A stretch of DNA of 64,000 bases, from assembly GCA_958496175.1 (NCBI GenBank), contig OY292278.1:21452001-21516000 (forward strand). Reading direction: 5' to 3'. The notes beneath the pieces are model-generated. The model had not been told where the DNA came from. It searched no databases and saw nothing but the letters and a program-made list of their open reading frames with translations. The translations under genes were made by a program, and so were the position numbers. The number at the start of each line of letters is the position of its first letter. Position 1 is the first letter of the stretch. Of the stretch, positions 43,354 through 56,400 are shown one piece after another. This DNA comes from Sisyra terminalis (taxonomy: Eukaryota; Arthropoda; Insecta; Neuroptera; Sisyridae).

Positions 43354-43617
43354 TTACACAACAATTCCCATTACATAACCCATAATTTGTGGTTTTTTTG
43401 TTGACGACGTTGATGCGTTTTGTATCTTTGCACGGATTTTCTGCACAGATTTGCACAATGTTAAGCTTTCCTCCCCGAATAGGATGGCGTCTAGCGTTCC
43501 AGGCGGTGGAAACTGTTGGGAAATGTTGTGATAAAACTCTTCTCTATTTATGCAATTATTACATGTGCATGTTTTGCTCGTTTTAACAACACATTCACTG
43601 TCATCCTGGCCAAACAT
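43354..43617 (-). CDS. small ORF upstream of INPP5A, unknown
   Basis: 87 codons from an ATG at 43617. The sequence is protein-like (TCTCNNCINREEFYHNISQQ; PPPGTLDAILFGEESLTLC; KIRAKIQ) with a Cys cluster. It lies between the divergent INPP5A and sarcoglycan starts and ends 177 bp before the INPP5A ATG. It may be a separate small gene, a 5' exon (a GTTATG donor lies near its end) or an upstream ORF of INPP5A. I do not recognise the family. Confidence 0.4.
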   Translation of the reverse strand: MFGQDDSECVVKTSKTCTCNNCINREEFYHNISQQFPPPGTLDAILFGEESLTLCKSVQKIRAKIQNASTSSTKKPQIMGYVMGIVV

Positions 43618-44189
43618 TCGAAGCGAGACGGGAAATGCCAGTGGCGGACGCGACTTTTCGGGAGTGCATGGGGAAAATCGGGAAAAACCAATTCAGCTTT
43701 TACACGAGCACTGAAGTTCTAGTGAAAGTAAGACGACTAAAAGATAAATCAAAATGACTTGATTTTTTTCTCTGAGCCCCAACACTGGCCTTGCAACCCT
43801 TAATTGTAACGAAATTTGCGGAAAATTTTCTTTGGGGTAGAATTATTAATTTCCCATCCACCTATGACTTGAGGAAAACCACACCTACTCAAAACTGGGA
43901 CATGCGTGCCTCGGAAAATGAGACAACTTCAGGAAAATATACATTATTGATTCAGAAAATTGTTGACTTGTTGGTCCAGTAGGTGCATTTGTTGAATTTC
44001 CATTCATTATTAATATTCCACCCTCCTACATAAAAATCTCAAAGAAAAAGTTCAATGACTCTCAAATCTATAAAAAAATTGCAATAACTCCAAATTATTC
44101 CACATAATTTTCAATCATGAAACACATTATTAACTAAAACTCATCAAATTTCCTAAAATATACACTTTTTCACAATAAATTTAACGAAA

Positions 44190-47100
44190 ATGAAGTCTTT
44201 CCTGGTTATTCTATTTTTAAAATTATCTTTCATTAAAAGTGAAACAGTGTTAATGACTGAAGTCTTTGCTCTTCCGATTGAACCAAATCTCTTTAATTGG
44301 ACCTACGAAGGTAAAAAAAATCAAGAAAAGAATTTAAAAAAAATAGTTAATTTTTTCAACAATCAACAGGAATAATTGATCAGTACATATATCGTCCATC
44401 TTTGGTAAATAAGCCAGATTTACCATCGTGGATCAACTACAAATTTAGCAAGCGCCATCGAGCCGGATACCTATACGGTGTTCCATTGAAAGAAAATGAA
44501 CAAGTCGATGTAAATACCATCAAAAAAAAAAAATTATTACCTATTTTTAAATACAATTTTACGGTATTACAGATTGAAATTGTCGCACTAAATCGTGTTA
44601 ATTATGAAACGCGGCGTCATCTTCTTCCGATTCAAGTGGCAGAAAAGCTCAATCCGGCCAAGCACGAGGTGCAGCTTAAGATTGATAATTTGAATGTTGA
44701 GGATATGTTCGACGTTAATCGAATGGATAGGCTTAAAAATGTTTTTCGGAATAAACTATGGCGAGATAGTCAGGATGATCTTTACATTACGTTTCTGGAA
44801 TCGGCCGTTGAGTTGGGAGCTCGATTACCGCTGCGACCTACTGAAGGAGAAGGGTTGGTAACATTTTTCAATAAGCTAGAAACTAACAATTTTTATGTGA
44901 AATATAACTCCACCTATTTATCTTTTTTACAATATAAATACACTCATAGAGTGTGAATATTGTTGCAATATTGCATCGCAATGTTCAAACATTAATATTG
45001 TATATCGTTTGTCTACGAAAGTTCATAGCAATTCAAGGTATTACAATTCTTCGAGTTGTAAAACTCGCTAAAGTAAAAAAAGTTACTAATCTCAACGCAA
45101 AAAATAAATATATGTAGTTTACAGGAAAATTGAAAAAAAAATACAAAAACTCACAAAGTTATTACCACATTCCTTTATGCTGTGGTTGCAGTAATTAAAA
45201 TAAGCCTACGAAAGCAAATAGCTTGATTTCATTTTTTTTTCTACCGTAAAATGAAATAAGGAAGATGAAAAAGAAAAAATGATTTACAATTTACAAAGCA
45301 AATGGCGAAATCTTTACCTCGGTAGAGTCGTTTGAAACAGCAATCCTTAAAGATACGTCACTGTTGCCAAAAAACTAATTAATAAGCATTTTTGAAAGAG
45401 ACAGGGAAATCATTATTTTCTTATTTGTTTTTTTTTTTACAAAAAAGATACATTAATGGGGAAAGATGATATAATAACGCAATTTATAATTGAGATTCTA
45501 AATGTATTTTAAAAGTATTTAACTCATGGTGGTGGTAGTAATAAATTGATTTATTTGATTCAAAATTGGATTAATATAGCGAAAAGCTTCCACCACTCAC
45601 CTTATGAGCTATGAGTCATGCTTCCACCCTTTTGTAGCTTTGGAAGTGTGAAATATTTACAGTAGTGAGAGTTAAAGAAATTATGCGCTCAAACTAGATT
45701 TTTTCGCTAATTTTTAACAGTTTTTACTGTTTAAACATTATATAAAATATATTGTAGTCGTATTGCCCCAAATACGTATTTCGATTGCCAAGCAATCCTT
45801 AGTGGTTATCAAGTATTATTGGATTTCTCCGTAATTGCTATGTGATGCATCATAGTCACTTTAATTTTGTAAATTATATTATATCAATTAGAATACAATA
45901 TATTCTATACAGTGTTTAAACAGTAAAGTATGAGCTGTAGCCTGTAACAAATTAACCATTATGTATTCTTTTATAAGTTAGTCGAAAATTAACACGGTAC
46001 CATTTTTTTATTGTTTTTACCCTCGCTATATAACTACTAAGGTATTTAACGATTCTAGGGTTAGTAAAAATTCGTAATCTAGAAATACCGAAAAGTTGCA
46101 CGAATCGAGGATCGAACCTAACTCCTACCAGTTTTCGATGCCGTAACATTTAGAAACGATACTCAGTACTGAAATACAATACTGAATTCTCTTCAGTATT
46201 GTCTGTCCCTTGTGAGGTTCTTTAAATCAAGATAGTGCATTCCTCTTTCTTTTAAATAAATCCAAAATTATAATCCATTTTCTTATTTTGTTCTTGGGGA
46301 CTTTCAGTGTCTCGCCTATGCCCACAAGTATGAACCTTTTCTTTTCACCACATCGATGATATTTCTTTCTTCATTGACCTTTTACTAAAAGATATAATAG
46401 TTGAACTGTTTTCTATGGCTAATATCTAATACTTGTACAGAAATACTATTGAAACTCAATAATAAATAACTCGTGTTTTTAGAGTTGTAATTCGAATGGG
46501 AAGTCGAGCGGAATTTTCTACCGAATTAGCGGAACTTCAAGAAGAAGTGCGACCATTGTGGAAACTGCAAACTTGTCCTCGAGATTTTAAACGAACTACC
46601 GTCGATAGATTCTTTAGAGAAGCAGGATTTGCTTTGGATTGGTGTGCGTTTAAATTGGTAAGATAGTATTTACTGATTATTTAATTTTTATTTAATAAAT
46701 ATAAACTTTTTGGTAGCTTGAAAATGATGGTTCAGCTACGCATCACTCATTGCAAGAAGTTAATTTTGAAGAACCTGGAAATGGTTTGGATCGTTGGTTT
46801 TCTCTACGAAAGGATCAAGTTCCCGAAAGAAGTTATTTCCATGAATTGTTGTTCACAATTATTGTTCCCATGTTAGTGATGATTGTCCTCGTGCTAATTT
46901 TATCTCTAATTTTGTGCTTCCATCACGAAGGGATGTAAGTATTATCAACTAATGGAAGATTAATCAGTTAATTGGTGTATTTTTCGGTTAAATGTTTTAA
47001 TAATTTTCCGTTGTAGTAAATGTTTAATATTCCTTTTCAGTGAAGACAGAATGAGCGATGATTATTTTGATTCAATTTTTCATATTTGTGTTGATTACTT

Positions 47101-47492
47101 CAGGTAATTACAGACAGAAAACGTGTGATATTAACCGGTTTTTCGTCGCTCACTAATCAAACGATTTTAATTTTTAATGATTTTAATTTTAACAATTTTG
47201 CATGACTTTGTGAAATTAATTAAGCTTTTCAAAAGTGAATTGTGGCAAAATTTTATGGGGGAAAATAATTTTCAGTTCGAAGCGAAACCAGCAGACGTCT
47301 CCTGTTCAAATGGCCCAATATGCGAGTATTCATCGAGCGACCAATACGCTACGAAGTCTTTCGGCCGGACGAGACACCCAATATTCTGATATAACCAGGA
47401 GTCGTACTAATAGTCCTAATAGCAGTTTGGCTCGAACCTACTGTCGACCAAGTCCTCCTCCTTATCCCTCAGGACACAAACAGGATTTCTGA
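44190..47492 (+). CDS. Sgce: epsilon/alpha-sarcoglycan
   Basis: A member of the alpha/epsilon-sarcoglycan family, a single-pass component of the dystrophin-glycoprotein complex that stabilises muscle and other membranes. Exons 44190-44310, 44370-44509, 44573-44853, 46483-46657, 46717-46934 and 47276-47492 splice in frame to 383 residues. A signal peptide (about 1-17) precedes the extracellular domain, with LPSWINYKFSKRHRAGYLYG, EIVALNRVNYETRRH, VELGARLPL and the Cys-bearing LQTCPRDF and DWCAFKL. The membrane helix is near residues 285-307 (IIVPMLVMIVLVLILSLILC). The tail keeps SKRNQQTSPVQMAQYASIHR and a Pro-rich end, as in insect homologues. A 63-bp phase-matched optional exon lies at 47041-47103. 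The fourth intron (1.6 kb) holds a SINE and a foldback repeat. Confidence 0.92.
45720..45945. repeat. foldback repeat A, TTTAACAGTTTTTACTGTTT type
   Basis: The ends TACTGTTTAAACATTATATA and TATACAGTGTTTAAACAGTA are inverted. The interior GATTGCCAAGCAATCCTTAG and TATTGGATTTCTCCGTAATT matches the fragment near 48765. A flanking CATGAGCTAT-type sequence is shared with 3390-3420. Confidence 0.65.
46003..46135 (-). repeat. tRNA-derived SINE, head-truncated
   Basis: TTTTTACCCTCGCTATATAA tail side, TTCTAGGGTTAGTAAAAATT body, GGATCGAACCTAACTCCTAC box B region. The box A end is replaced by unrelated sequence. Confidence 0.8.
47041..47103 (+). other. Sgce: possible 63-bp cassette exon of sarcoglycan
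   Basis: Bounded by a good acceptor (ATTCCTTTTCAG) and donor (CAG followed by GTAATT). It enters in phase 2 and leaves in phase 2, so it can be included or skipped without a frame change. Inclusion adds 21 residues (EDRMSDDYFDSIF, then VDYF) right after the membrane helix, in the cytoplasmic tail. Skipping gives the more family-like SKRNQQT junction. Confidence 0.5.
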
Positions 47493-48323
47493 CTAGTCAA
47501 GCCGCCCGAGCGAACCTGGTTTTGTTAATTCGCTCGGAACGGAAATTCTTCGAATAACGATTCATTGAGGTCTTTTAAAAACAGATTGAACAGATTGATT
47601 TTTATTTGGTTCATGTTTCAAAAAAAAAACTATGCAAATTCAACGTGCGTCCTTGAATTCTGCAGACCAATCGGATTGGATAATGAGTACCGATTTGGAA
47701 TTCAACGTTACACGTTGAAGTAAACAAGCAATTCAACTGTTTTTTTTTTAGAATATTTGGCTGATGCCTAAACATAGATAGAAAAAATTAAAACTTCATA
47801 CATCATCAATAAATTATATTAAGCATGAACGAAAAAAATAACATAATTCAAGTTTAATCTGCTTTTTATAAGGAATTCTTGCGATCCTTGCATATCTAAT
47901 AAAATTAGTAAAAATAATTTTTCGAGACTAATGACTATAATCTTAGGCTATTTATTATCAAAGCAATGTAAGTATTGAGCAATCAAAATAGTTCGTTCGA
48001 TTTTTCTAATAAAATCTAGATATATCCCCTCGACAACTTGACTTTGATGGTTAACTCTTCAAAATAAAACTGATAAACTATATTGAAAAACATATATTTT
48101 TTAAACCGATTCATTACATAACTAAAATTGTTATCTGCATAAAAAAATAGTGCGGGAAGGTACCAGTCCATTGGAGAACCAAATACAAACTTTAAGTTGT
48201 AGAGGACCCAATAGACAAGGTACGGTCGATTGTACTCTTAAGTTGATTTTTTCGTTAGCTTCTTTATCTTTTACATATTTGTAGAAAAATATAATTTAAA
48301 AACAAACACTATTTCAGTAGTTT
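47493..48323. other. sarcoglycan 3' flank
   Basis: Probable 3' UTR and intergenic sequence. No gene or shared repeat was recognised. Confidence 0.5.
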
Positions 48324-48627
48324 AGGGGACATCCATTAATTATGTGAGACATTGGTGAGGGGAGGGTGTCAAGCAAAATCTCACACAACCTCACGTGGGG
48401 GAGAGGATGGTCCCGGCAAATATCACGTATTTTTTTAAAATTATTCTTTTAAATAAATCTAATGTAATCGAAGCACAGATTAAATCATTTACATTGAAAG
48501 TACGCATTTTAAAAAATCTCATGTGATATTGGGGAAGGAGGTCGAGCAAAACCTCACTAAATCTTATCAAGGGAGGAGGGTGGATCGAGAAATAGCTAAT
48601 TTTTTTACGTAATTAATGGATGCCCTT
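48324..48627. mobile_element. MITE with GGGGACATCCATTAATTA termini, fullest copy
   Basis: AGGGGACATCCATTAATTAT and ACGTAATTAATGGATGCCCT are inverted. The interior CTCACGTGGGGGAGAGGATG and ATCTAATGTAATCGAAGCAC is shared with 27629-27924. Confidence 0.82.
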
Positions 48628-48734
48628 CTATGCAATAAATAAAATATATAGTAGTTTTAATTATGTAATATAATTTACAAAAGTAAACTATAAACATAAG
48701 TTTGAACAAAAGTTCAAACAAATGAATAAACGGT

Positions 48735-48905
48735 ATATATATATATACCGTATATATATACCGATACGTATTTTGATTGCCAAGCGACCTTCAGTAGGGA
48801 TCACCAAATAGTATTGGATCTCTCTGTAACTGCTATGTAATGAGTACGTTTACAATATATTTTATATATTGTTTAAACAGTTTAACTGTTCAAAGTCAGC
48901 GAAAA
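48735..48905. repeat. TA-rich palindrome and foldback repeat A fragment
   Basis: CGGTATATATATATATACCG followed by a TATATATATACCG unit, then GATACGTATTTTGATTGCCA, TATTGGATCTCTCTGTAACT and ATTGTTTAAACAGTTTAAC, matching 45770-45930. Confidence 0.6.
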
Positions 48906-50455
48906 AATCAAATTTGATTTTATAGCTTATAGCTTACGGTTACTTTGAGCTCAAAATGGACGGCAGAATCTTGTAAAACTCAACGAAGTAGAACGAAAAT
49001 AATAAGTGACTTTTTGTTTAGCAACATTTTGTTTAGTTTTCGAAACATTGAATTTTAAGGATAAAAATATTTGGTGATACTAAATATGTGCACATGGTTC
49101 TTGTACATAATTTGGCTATCCAGGTTGGTTTTAATTCGCTGGGATTAACAGATATTGGCCCATTTAATATACGGAAATCCATATGAGCAATTTTTATCGT
49201 TCATATCCTACATTTAAACTCTATCTTTAAAATTCGATATTTCGAAAACGGAGGCTTAATAAAATTTCATTTCAAACAATATTTTGATAAGTTTTACAAG
49301 ATTTGGCATTATATTAGGACACCGCAAAAAAGAAGCCTAATTTAGGTCCATATGAAAATCAAAGAAGTTATCATAAGTCACTACGAATATTACTTCATTG
49401 AAACTTAAGAGGAAAATTATTTTTTTCGAAAATACCTTTTGGAGTTACTATCAAGTATGTCATAAAGCAGTCATGTGAATAGTAAAAAGCTAACAGAAAA
49501 ATATGATAATTTTTCTCCAGCTGCGATCGCAAGTGATTTATTGGTCACTTAGTCGAAAAAATTTTCCTAAAATATAAATCGGTGTTGTACATTTTTAATT
49601 CGCTAAGGTCAGAAGACTTCCAAATAGCGCCTTTCTCCTTCCCTTACAAACCCAAATATAAAAGATTGTATTAATAAATATAAATCCCTTGCGCTCAGCT
49701 ACCAGAAAAGAATCAGCAACTTTACAGAGTCGGAAAAATCATTTTAAATTTACAATTTGCATAATTATTCCAATTTGTTTAATTGGAAATACTTAGGACA
49801 AAATAGGAAAAACGAGGACTTGATCTGTTGTCGTTTAATTGACTATTTGGGATTGTATATAAGAAGTTTTCTAGGAACAAGATTTAATATTCTTTTGTAA
49901 ACTAATAACCAATATAGAAATAAAATATTGTTAAAATTAAGAACCTTTAAGGATTGGACTGTTGCAAAGGACTTACAGTACTTTTATAGTAAGTGGTTTA
50001 TACACTAATTAGTGGCGCACATTTTAATTAGTAGATGAATGTAGTTGTTTTTGAAAAATAAAAATTTTATATTAAAAAAAAGTGTTACTATTGTTACTAT
50101 CATTTAGCAATTTAAATGTTTTAGAACATCCAACTGCCACTTCCAGTTTCCTGTCAAAATTCTAGATGCCAAATATTGGCATCTCTCTTTCACTCATAAA
50201 CTATATAACCCGATGGTGTCGGATGGAATAAAATATGAAGCGTGCGCTTCCGTTTACGTCAATAGTAAATGTAAATAGTTTGTAGCATTTCTGACAAGTT
50301 GGGACATATGAAGTTATTATGAAATTTATTTTTATTACTAACACAAATTTATTAAATTATTATTTGAAAAAATATTCTTAAATCAAGCAAAATTTTAAAA
50401 GCTATAAATATTTTCAATGTGATTAACGTAAAATCAGTCTTTTGAGATTCCAAGC
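48906..50455. other. intergenic stretch before WFS1
   Basis: No exon-like sequence, SINE or MITE of the families above was recognised. AT-rich throughout; it probably includes the WFS1 5' flank. Confidence 0.45.
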
Positions 50456-53400
50456 ATGGAAGGACAAAACGGAATGTTTTCTCCTATAGGAAAATCAACC
50501 CGCAAGCAATGGACATTACATGGTAACGAAATTTTTTGACAAAATTATAAATAAGAAACATTGATTTGTTTATAAACCTCACGTCAATTTCAGATGGTCC
50601 ACGTGGATCATTGCAACGTCTTCGTAACCAGCTGGCCAAAGATGGATGTCCCGAATCTCAAGTGGTTTTGGCCAAGCAACTTCTTGAAGAACGATGTGGT
50701 TTGTGAAATTGTTACAAAAACAAAAATTGATTTATTTGTATCATACTATGTTTCCAGAATTGGATGTGGATAAGACGGAAAACGCTCGTTTGGCGGTTTA
50801 TTGGTTGATTAAATCCTCCGAACAAGGCAACGAGGAGGCTACGCATTTACTACAAAAATGCTTACAGAAAGGACAAGGCATCAACGAACATAATTACTTG
50901 GATGTTAAGTCGTGCATCAATATGACACAAGATGAAAAACTAGCGCGAAAAGCCGCGCGAGAAATGTTCGCCAGGTATAAGAAATGGAAGAATAATTTTC
51001 TATTGAAAACTTTAACGAACTAATTTCGTTTACTTTTTTCTATCAGTTTGTCAAATGGTGAAGATTTTATCACTTCAGATCAGCTACAAAAGCGTATGAT
51101 CGAAATTTATCACCAAAATGATCAAAACATAAAAGTGGAATCGGTGAATGGCCATGCCATGGACGATTCCAACGGAAGATTGGTCAATAACCATGAACAA
51201 ATTGCCGAAGAACCAGAAATTGGTAAAAATAATTTTATTAATATTTATAGGGAAAATGATTAACTCATCAAGACGAATTTAATATATGAAAAATATTTTT
51301 TAATAATACAATCTCGTTCTGTAATTATGAGGATATTTGGTTAAATTAAGAATATTATCTTATATATTAAGACTGCTGATCGGTGAGACGTTTTGGTTTG
51401 TGTAGTGAAATAGTCTCTCTCATTCCATTCATCCATATTATAATTTGCGTTGTATTTGAACTACTAAGCTCAACAGATTTCGCTTACTCACTCTTCTCCA
51501 CAAAAATTGAATTTCGTTGTAGTTAAAACAGCTGATTTATACCCGTAATACTTTCCGTTAGGATGGAGCCTAATGGGTTCTACACTAGTTTTCCTAATAT
51601 AGTTCATGAAATTTTATGTCAATTATATTTAAACCCTTGGTCTCTAATTCCGAACGGAATTTAAATTGTATGAAAAATTAACAGTTTTATAAAAGCTGTG
51701 TCAAAAAAGTAATACAAAGTTTTTCGGAAGTATGAATGATAAAGTATGTATTTATGTCGTAGGCTAGCTTCAAAAGGTGACTTTTAATCAAGAGCCTAAG
51801 CTTATTAGAAAAGTCATCTTTTCCAAAAATCAAAAAATTTAGATAACTTTATCGTATCCATCTTTTTTTCGGTCTGCCAATACTTCAAAATTTGATGAAA
51901 TATAAGTTATTTTTTTTCAATTTTGAATTAATATTCAAAAATGTTTTTCGGACGTATTGCCTCAATACTTGGTTTGGTAGGAATCTTCTGCATTGATCAG
52001 AGCTTACACTATATTTACCATAATAAATACAAAAATAAATTGCACTACTATTGAGATCTGATCAGTAGGTGCGGCTTAAAAACATGGCTACGTATTGTGT
52101 GCAACCAAAAAATTGTCCCTAAGTTTACATTGAGTTTGTGTTATTATTTTAATTTATTTTTAATCCTTTAAAAGAAATTTTCGACTGGATTAAATGTGGT
52201 TTAATTAATTAAATGTGGTTTTGATGAGTTAATCATTTCGCATAGTTAGTGTTGGCTCTAGAGGTTATGGTATGATTGTATACATAAAAATATTTGCTCC
52301 ATTTTTATGACCTTTTTGATTAAAAAAAGTTTATAAAATGAAATTAGAAAAGCTAGTTTTTTATTGTAGTTACATACTTATACTCAGAGCCGCACTATGT
52401 GTTACTTAACCCTAGCCAATGATGCTTAGACTTCTATGTATTCATACATGAATAACACAAGCAAGAGTTAGTTAAATTTTATTTAATTAGGCGTTTTTTG
52501 CCTCCTTTATATTTTATCTTATTGTTTTATATTATCTTTCCCGGTTGAAATTTGCATATTTCTGATCATACTTGAAAATGGGGTATAGTGTGAATAGTTC
52601 ATATAAGCTAAAACAAGGTCGGGAATCTTTATAGCTGCAATATCTATGGAAATTAAATTTTCAAATTTGTTATTGGATATGCTGATGAAACCTATTTTCT
52701 GCGGAGTTAAGTCCTTTCCTAACTAAAATCCTGGATCCGCTACTGGAATAGTTTTTCCTATTATCTATAACAGGGTTTTCTGAGTTTCACGGGTCTGGGG
52801 ATATTTTTTAAGGGATCCGCAGAAAAAAAGAAAAATTACGAAGACATAGTAGAAACGTAGTGAAGGGTAGGATTAAGTGTCCTTGACGAGTATAGTAGAA
52901 CCTCCTAGAGTCCGACTTTGGAAAACGTTGGCAAAGGTAGAACTATAGTTTTACTATAATCAATTATAAAGTAAAAGATTAAAAAGCGCAGATGCTAGAC
53001 GTTAATCAAACTCTTGCTTACATCTTGTCCGGATATATAGAAATCTAGGCTTCTACCGTAAAGCTATACTTTTAATTTATGTTTGTATTTTTGTTGTAGA
53101 TTGGGCAAATCGTTTCGAGACTAAAAACGAAAAACTTACAGAAGAAAATCTCGTATCAGCCGCCGTAAATTACGCCCATGGCGAACTTCCAATTGTAAAT
53201 CGCGTGCTCTGTTTAACCGAACCCAACCCTAACTCGCTAGATCATATCCCATACTTTCACCGTTCGATTCTCCACCCTGTATTAACTTTTCGAATATTGT
53301 ACTACAAACTGATTCGTATTCTTGGTAGCTTGCCGTATTTTACATTTTTACCGGTGGCACGGTCAAATATACAACTTCTGGTTTTTATATTGATTTACTC

Positions 53401-56400
53401 TTTATTCGGAACGGAAAGTGTTGCTCTATTTGTTCCGATGACGCTGTATTATTTGAGTTTTTTGACGATGATTGTGACCACGTTTCAAATTTTACAGTCG
53501 AAACACGATTTTCAAGACTTTCGTGTGTGGTCCGGTTTGTTTCTGTTGTATTCCGGTGGAAGTTTAAACGCCGAAGAAGCAGAGTTTCAATTTGTGCGAA
53601 ACAATTTGAAACCGTACGGGCATTATTTTCTTGCATTGCTGATTAATTTGATTGTTTATCCGGCCGTGTCGACCCAATGGATTCCTCAATCCGAGTTCAC
53701 GATAGTGGCGTTTTGTCTTACTTTTCTTACCTTGATTATGTTCATCCGCTCGAATAAACCGACAAAATCGCTCAATTTAGTGCTATTATTGAGTTTCGGA
53801 TTTAATGTGTTGGCACGGTACCCGTATGATTCAGATGCGGTCGTCACTCAGGGATGGCGGTTTTTAGACTTGCGAGCACCATCGTTTACAAGCTACGTTA
53901 TTGGAAATGGGATTGAATTTTGTTTGAATTTTCGAATTTTATTCTTCATCGCAATTGCAGCATGCTTTGTCAATGTTGCCACGAAAGATAAAGGACGAGG
54001 GATATACAAGTACTTGATTCCGCATTGTGTTACATTGAGTTGGTTGCAAATTATTGTAATTAGTTCCCGCGGAGCGACAATGTATGGCTTATTGCGGGGT
54101 ACTCTGGCTTTGGTTGGATTTGTCTTATTTTTGCCGCTGGCTGGTTTAGCTTCATTACTGATTCCAATAGTAGCTGTTGCAAATTACGTTTACGAATCTG
54201 ACTATTTTATGACTTTGGTGTTTGCCTCGATTTTTGGACTTGCGTTTATTTGTTCATCTTGGATTTTATCAGTAACAAAATACAAGAAATACGTAACATC
54301 TGTTCAGGTTTGAATACTTATTGAAAACTATACTTATAAAAATCTTCCATTCGCGAAATTCGCTTTGGGCGCTGTTACAAGTAAAAAATGGCGCCTTAGA
54401 GTGCTGAGAACGTTCAAAGCGTACTTCGTGATTGCAAGTAAATTCACACAGCAAAAATCTTTTTTAAAATGGATTTACGATCGATAATTTTTATTTAATA
54501 ATATATCCGATAGTATTGCCCCTAAATATCGCATTGCAAAGGTAGAAAAAAGATAATTTGTTCTCTATCTAATATAAGAGTAATTAAGTAGATTCGAAGA
54601 GATATTCCATCGATATAAATACCATTGCAAAGATAAACTTTATGAAAAGCTACGAACGTTTTCATGTACGAATATTTTTAGGAACAGTTGAACCTATATG
54701 GTCTTTTTGACTGGCCAATGATTAGAATTAGTACTTTTATATAGGATGAATCGAAAAGGTAATCAAATAAAAATTTGTTTATTGCTACTCAAAGATTGGC
54801 GAACTGTAGCCGTTAAACTAAGGTGTTTAAAATGTAAAAGTTTTTAAGTGTCTTTTTTGAACATTTTTAACAATAGGTTGCATTCTATTGCATTTCTCTT
54901 GCATTTAATTGAACTTTTTGGCTCTAGTCCCTTTTAGCTCAATCAAATCTGGCAACGTTGTATTTTGTGTTTTATTCTATTCGCGATTTTTTTGTTAATT
55001 CAATTCAAATATGGTACAATTTTCTCTTTTGTGGCTACATTTTCATAATGAGCCGATTTATTCACGAATTAAATTAAAAACAAAGTAGAAAATGCAACGT
55101 TGCCAAATATTGACAGATCTAAACGGGATCTGAGCCAGTATTTTATATAACTTTTGCAACAGAACGTGTACACTTAGTGAATTTTCAATATATAAAAAGA
55201 ATGCTAATTGAATTTGTATTTTGCCACCATTAATGACTCCACCCAGCTCCGCCTTCAAAGAAGCAAATTGACAACTCCTGATTAAAGATAACAAAGCTAA
55301 TAAATACTTCTATCTCATGATTTTTTAACGTTCAAACAATATTACAGTTGTATTTCCGCCATTTTGAAGTGGTAGCAAAAAGGCATTTGGTAGTTATTAA
55401 TGTTCAAAAAATATATTAAAAATCGTTTCAAGACATAAGAGGCATTTTAAATGTAATGATTTCAAAATGCCTTAAGAGATACGAGTTCAACCACGCGGAA
55501 AATTAAAGCTGGCTTCAGACATAAAAAAAATCATCGCATAACTAAAAATCACTTCAATTATTCGATTTATTTTTATAAAAAAAATAAATATGGTACAAAA
55601 TTATTTTTCAATTGCACACCAATATCTTATCACATCCAATAAGCGGTTGTATAACCAAATATAATACCATATCTCATATTTATGTCGTTTTGATTTTTTC
55701 TATTAAACATATCTCGCAATTGTATTTTATTTAAATTTGCGAGTTACCATTATTTAAGGGCAATCATTTTACTGCATGGTCTTAGAATAAAACCTACTGT
55801 GTTCTTGCCAACTATTGGCAATTCTTTATGATATATTTTTTTGTAATTTTTCATAAGCGACTTCTCTGATTTTTGCTGTGTGATTTCGAAGGTTCTAATT
55901 TATACCTAATTCTATTTTTGTGTGCTTTTTAGATATTAATGGGAGTATTTGCTGTATCATTTTTATTATTTACATCAACTCGTCAACCAATTTCTGCATC
56001 ACTAAAAAATTCAATGTTTATTTTTGAAAACGAAAAAAATGTGCAGTCCCCAACTCAAACGTTAACGTTCAAACAATATGAAAATTACTGTCATCAAGCT
56101 TCGTGGGATGACACCAATACGGCGTCCACTGAATTAAAATGTGCCCACCTGGACGGTGCTTATGTCCATTGGGATGGCTATGTTTCAAATGTGAAAATCA
56201 ATCGTATCGAAAATCGCTTAAAAAGTATTTTCGACCATTTCCCCAACTTTATCCGACATCACTTGTATTGTGCGTATGGGGAAGAGTACGAAAACGATTG
56301 CTCCACGTTCAAAACATATGATGAATGCCAATTATTCATGAACTTCGCACAAAAGTGTCACATGACCAATTGGAACTCGTACGAATTCGATATTACTACC

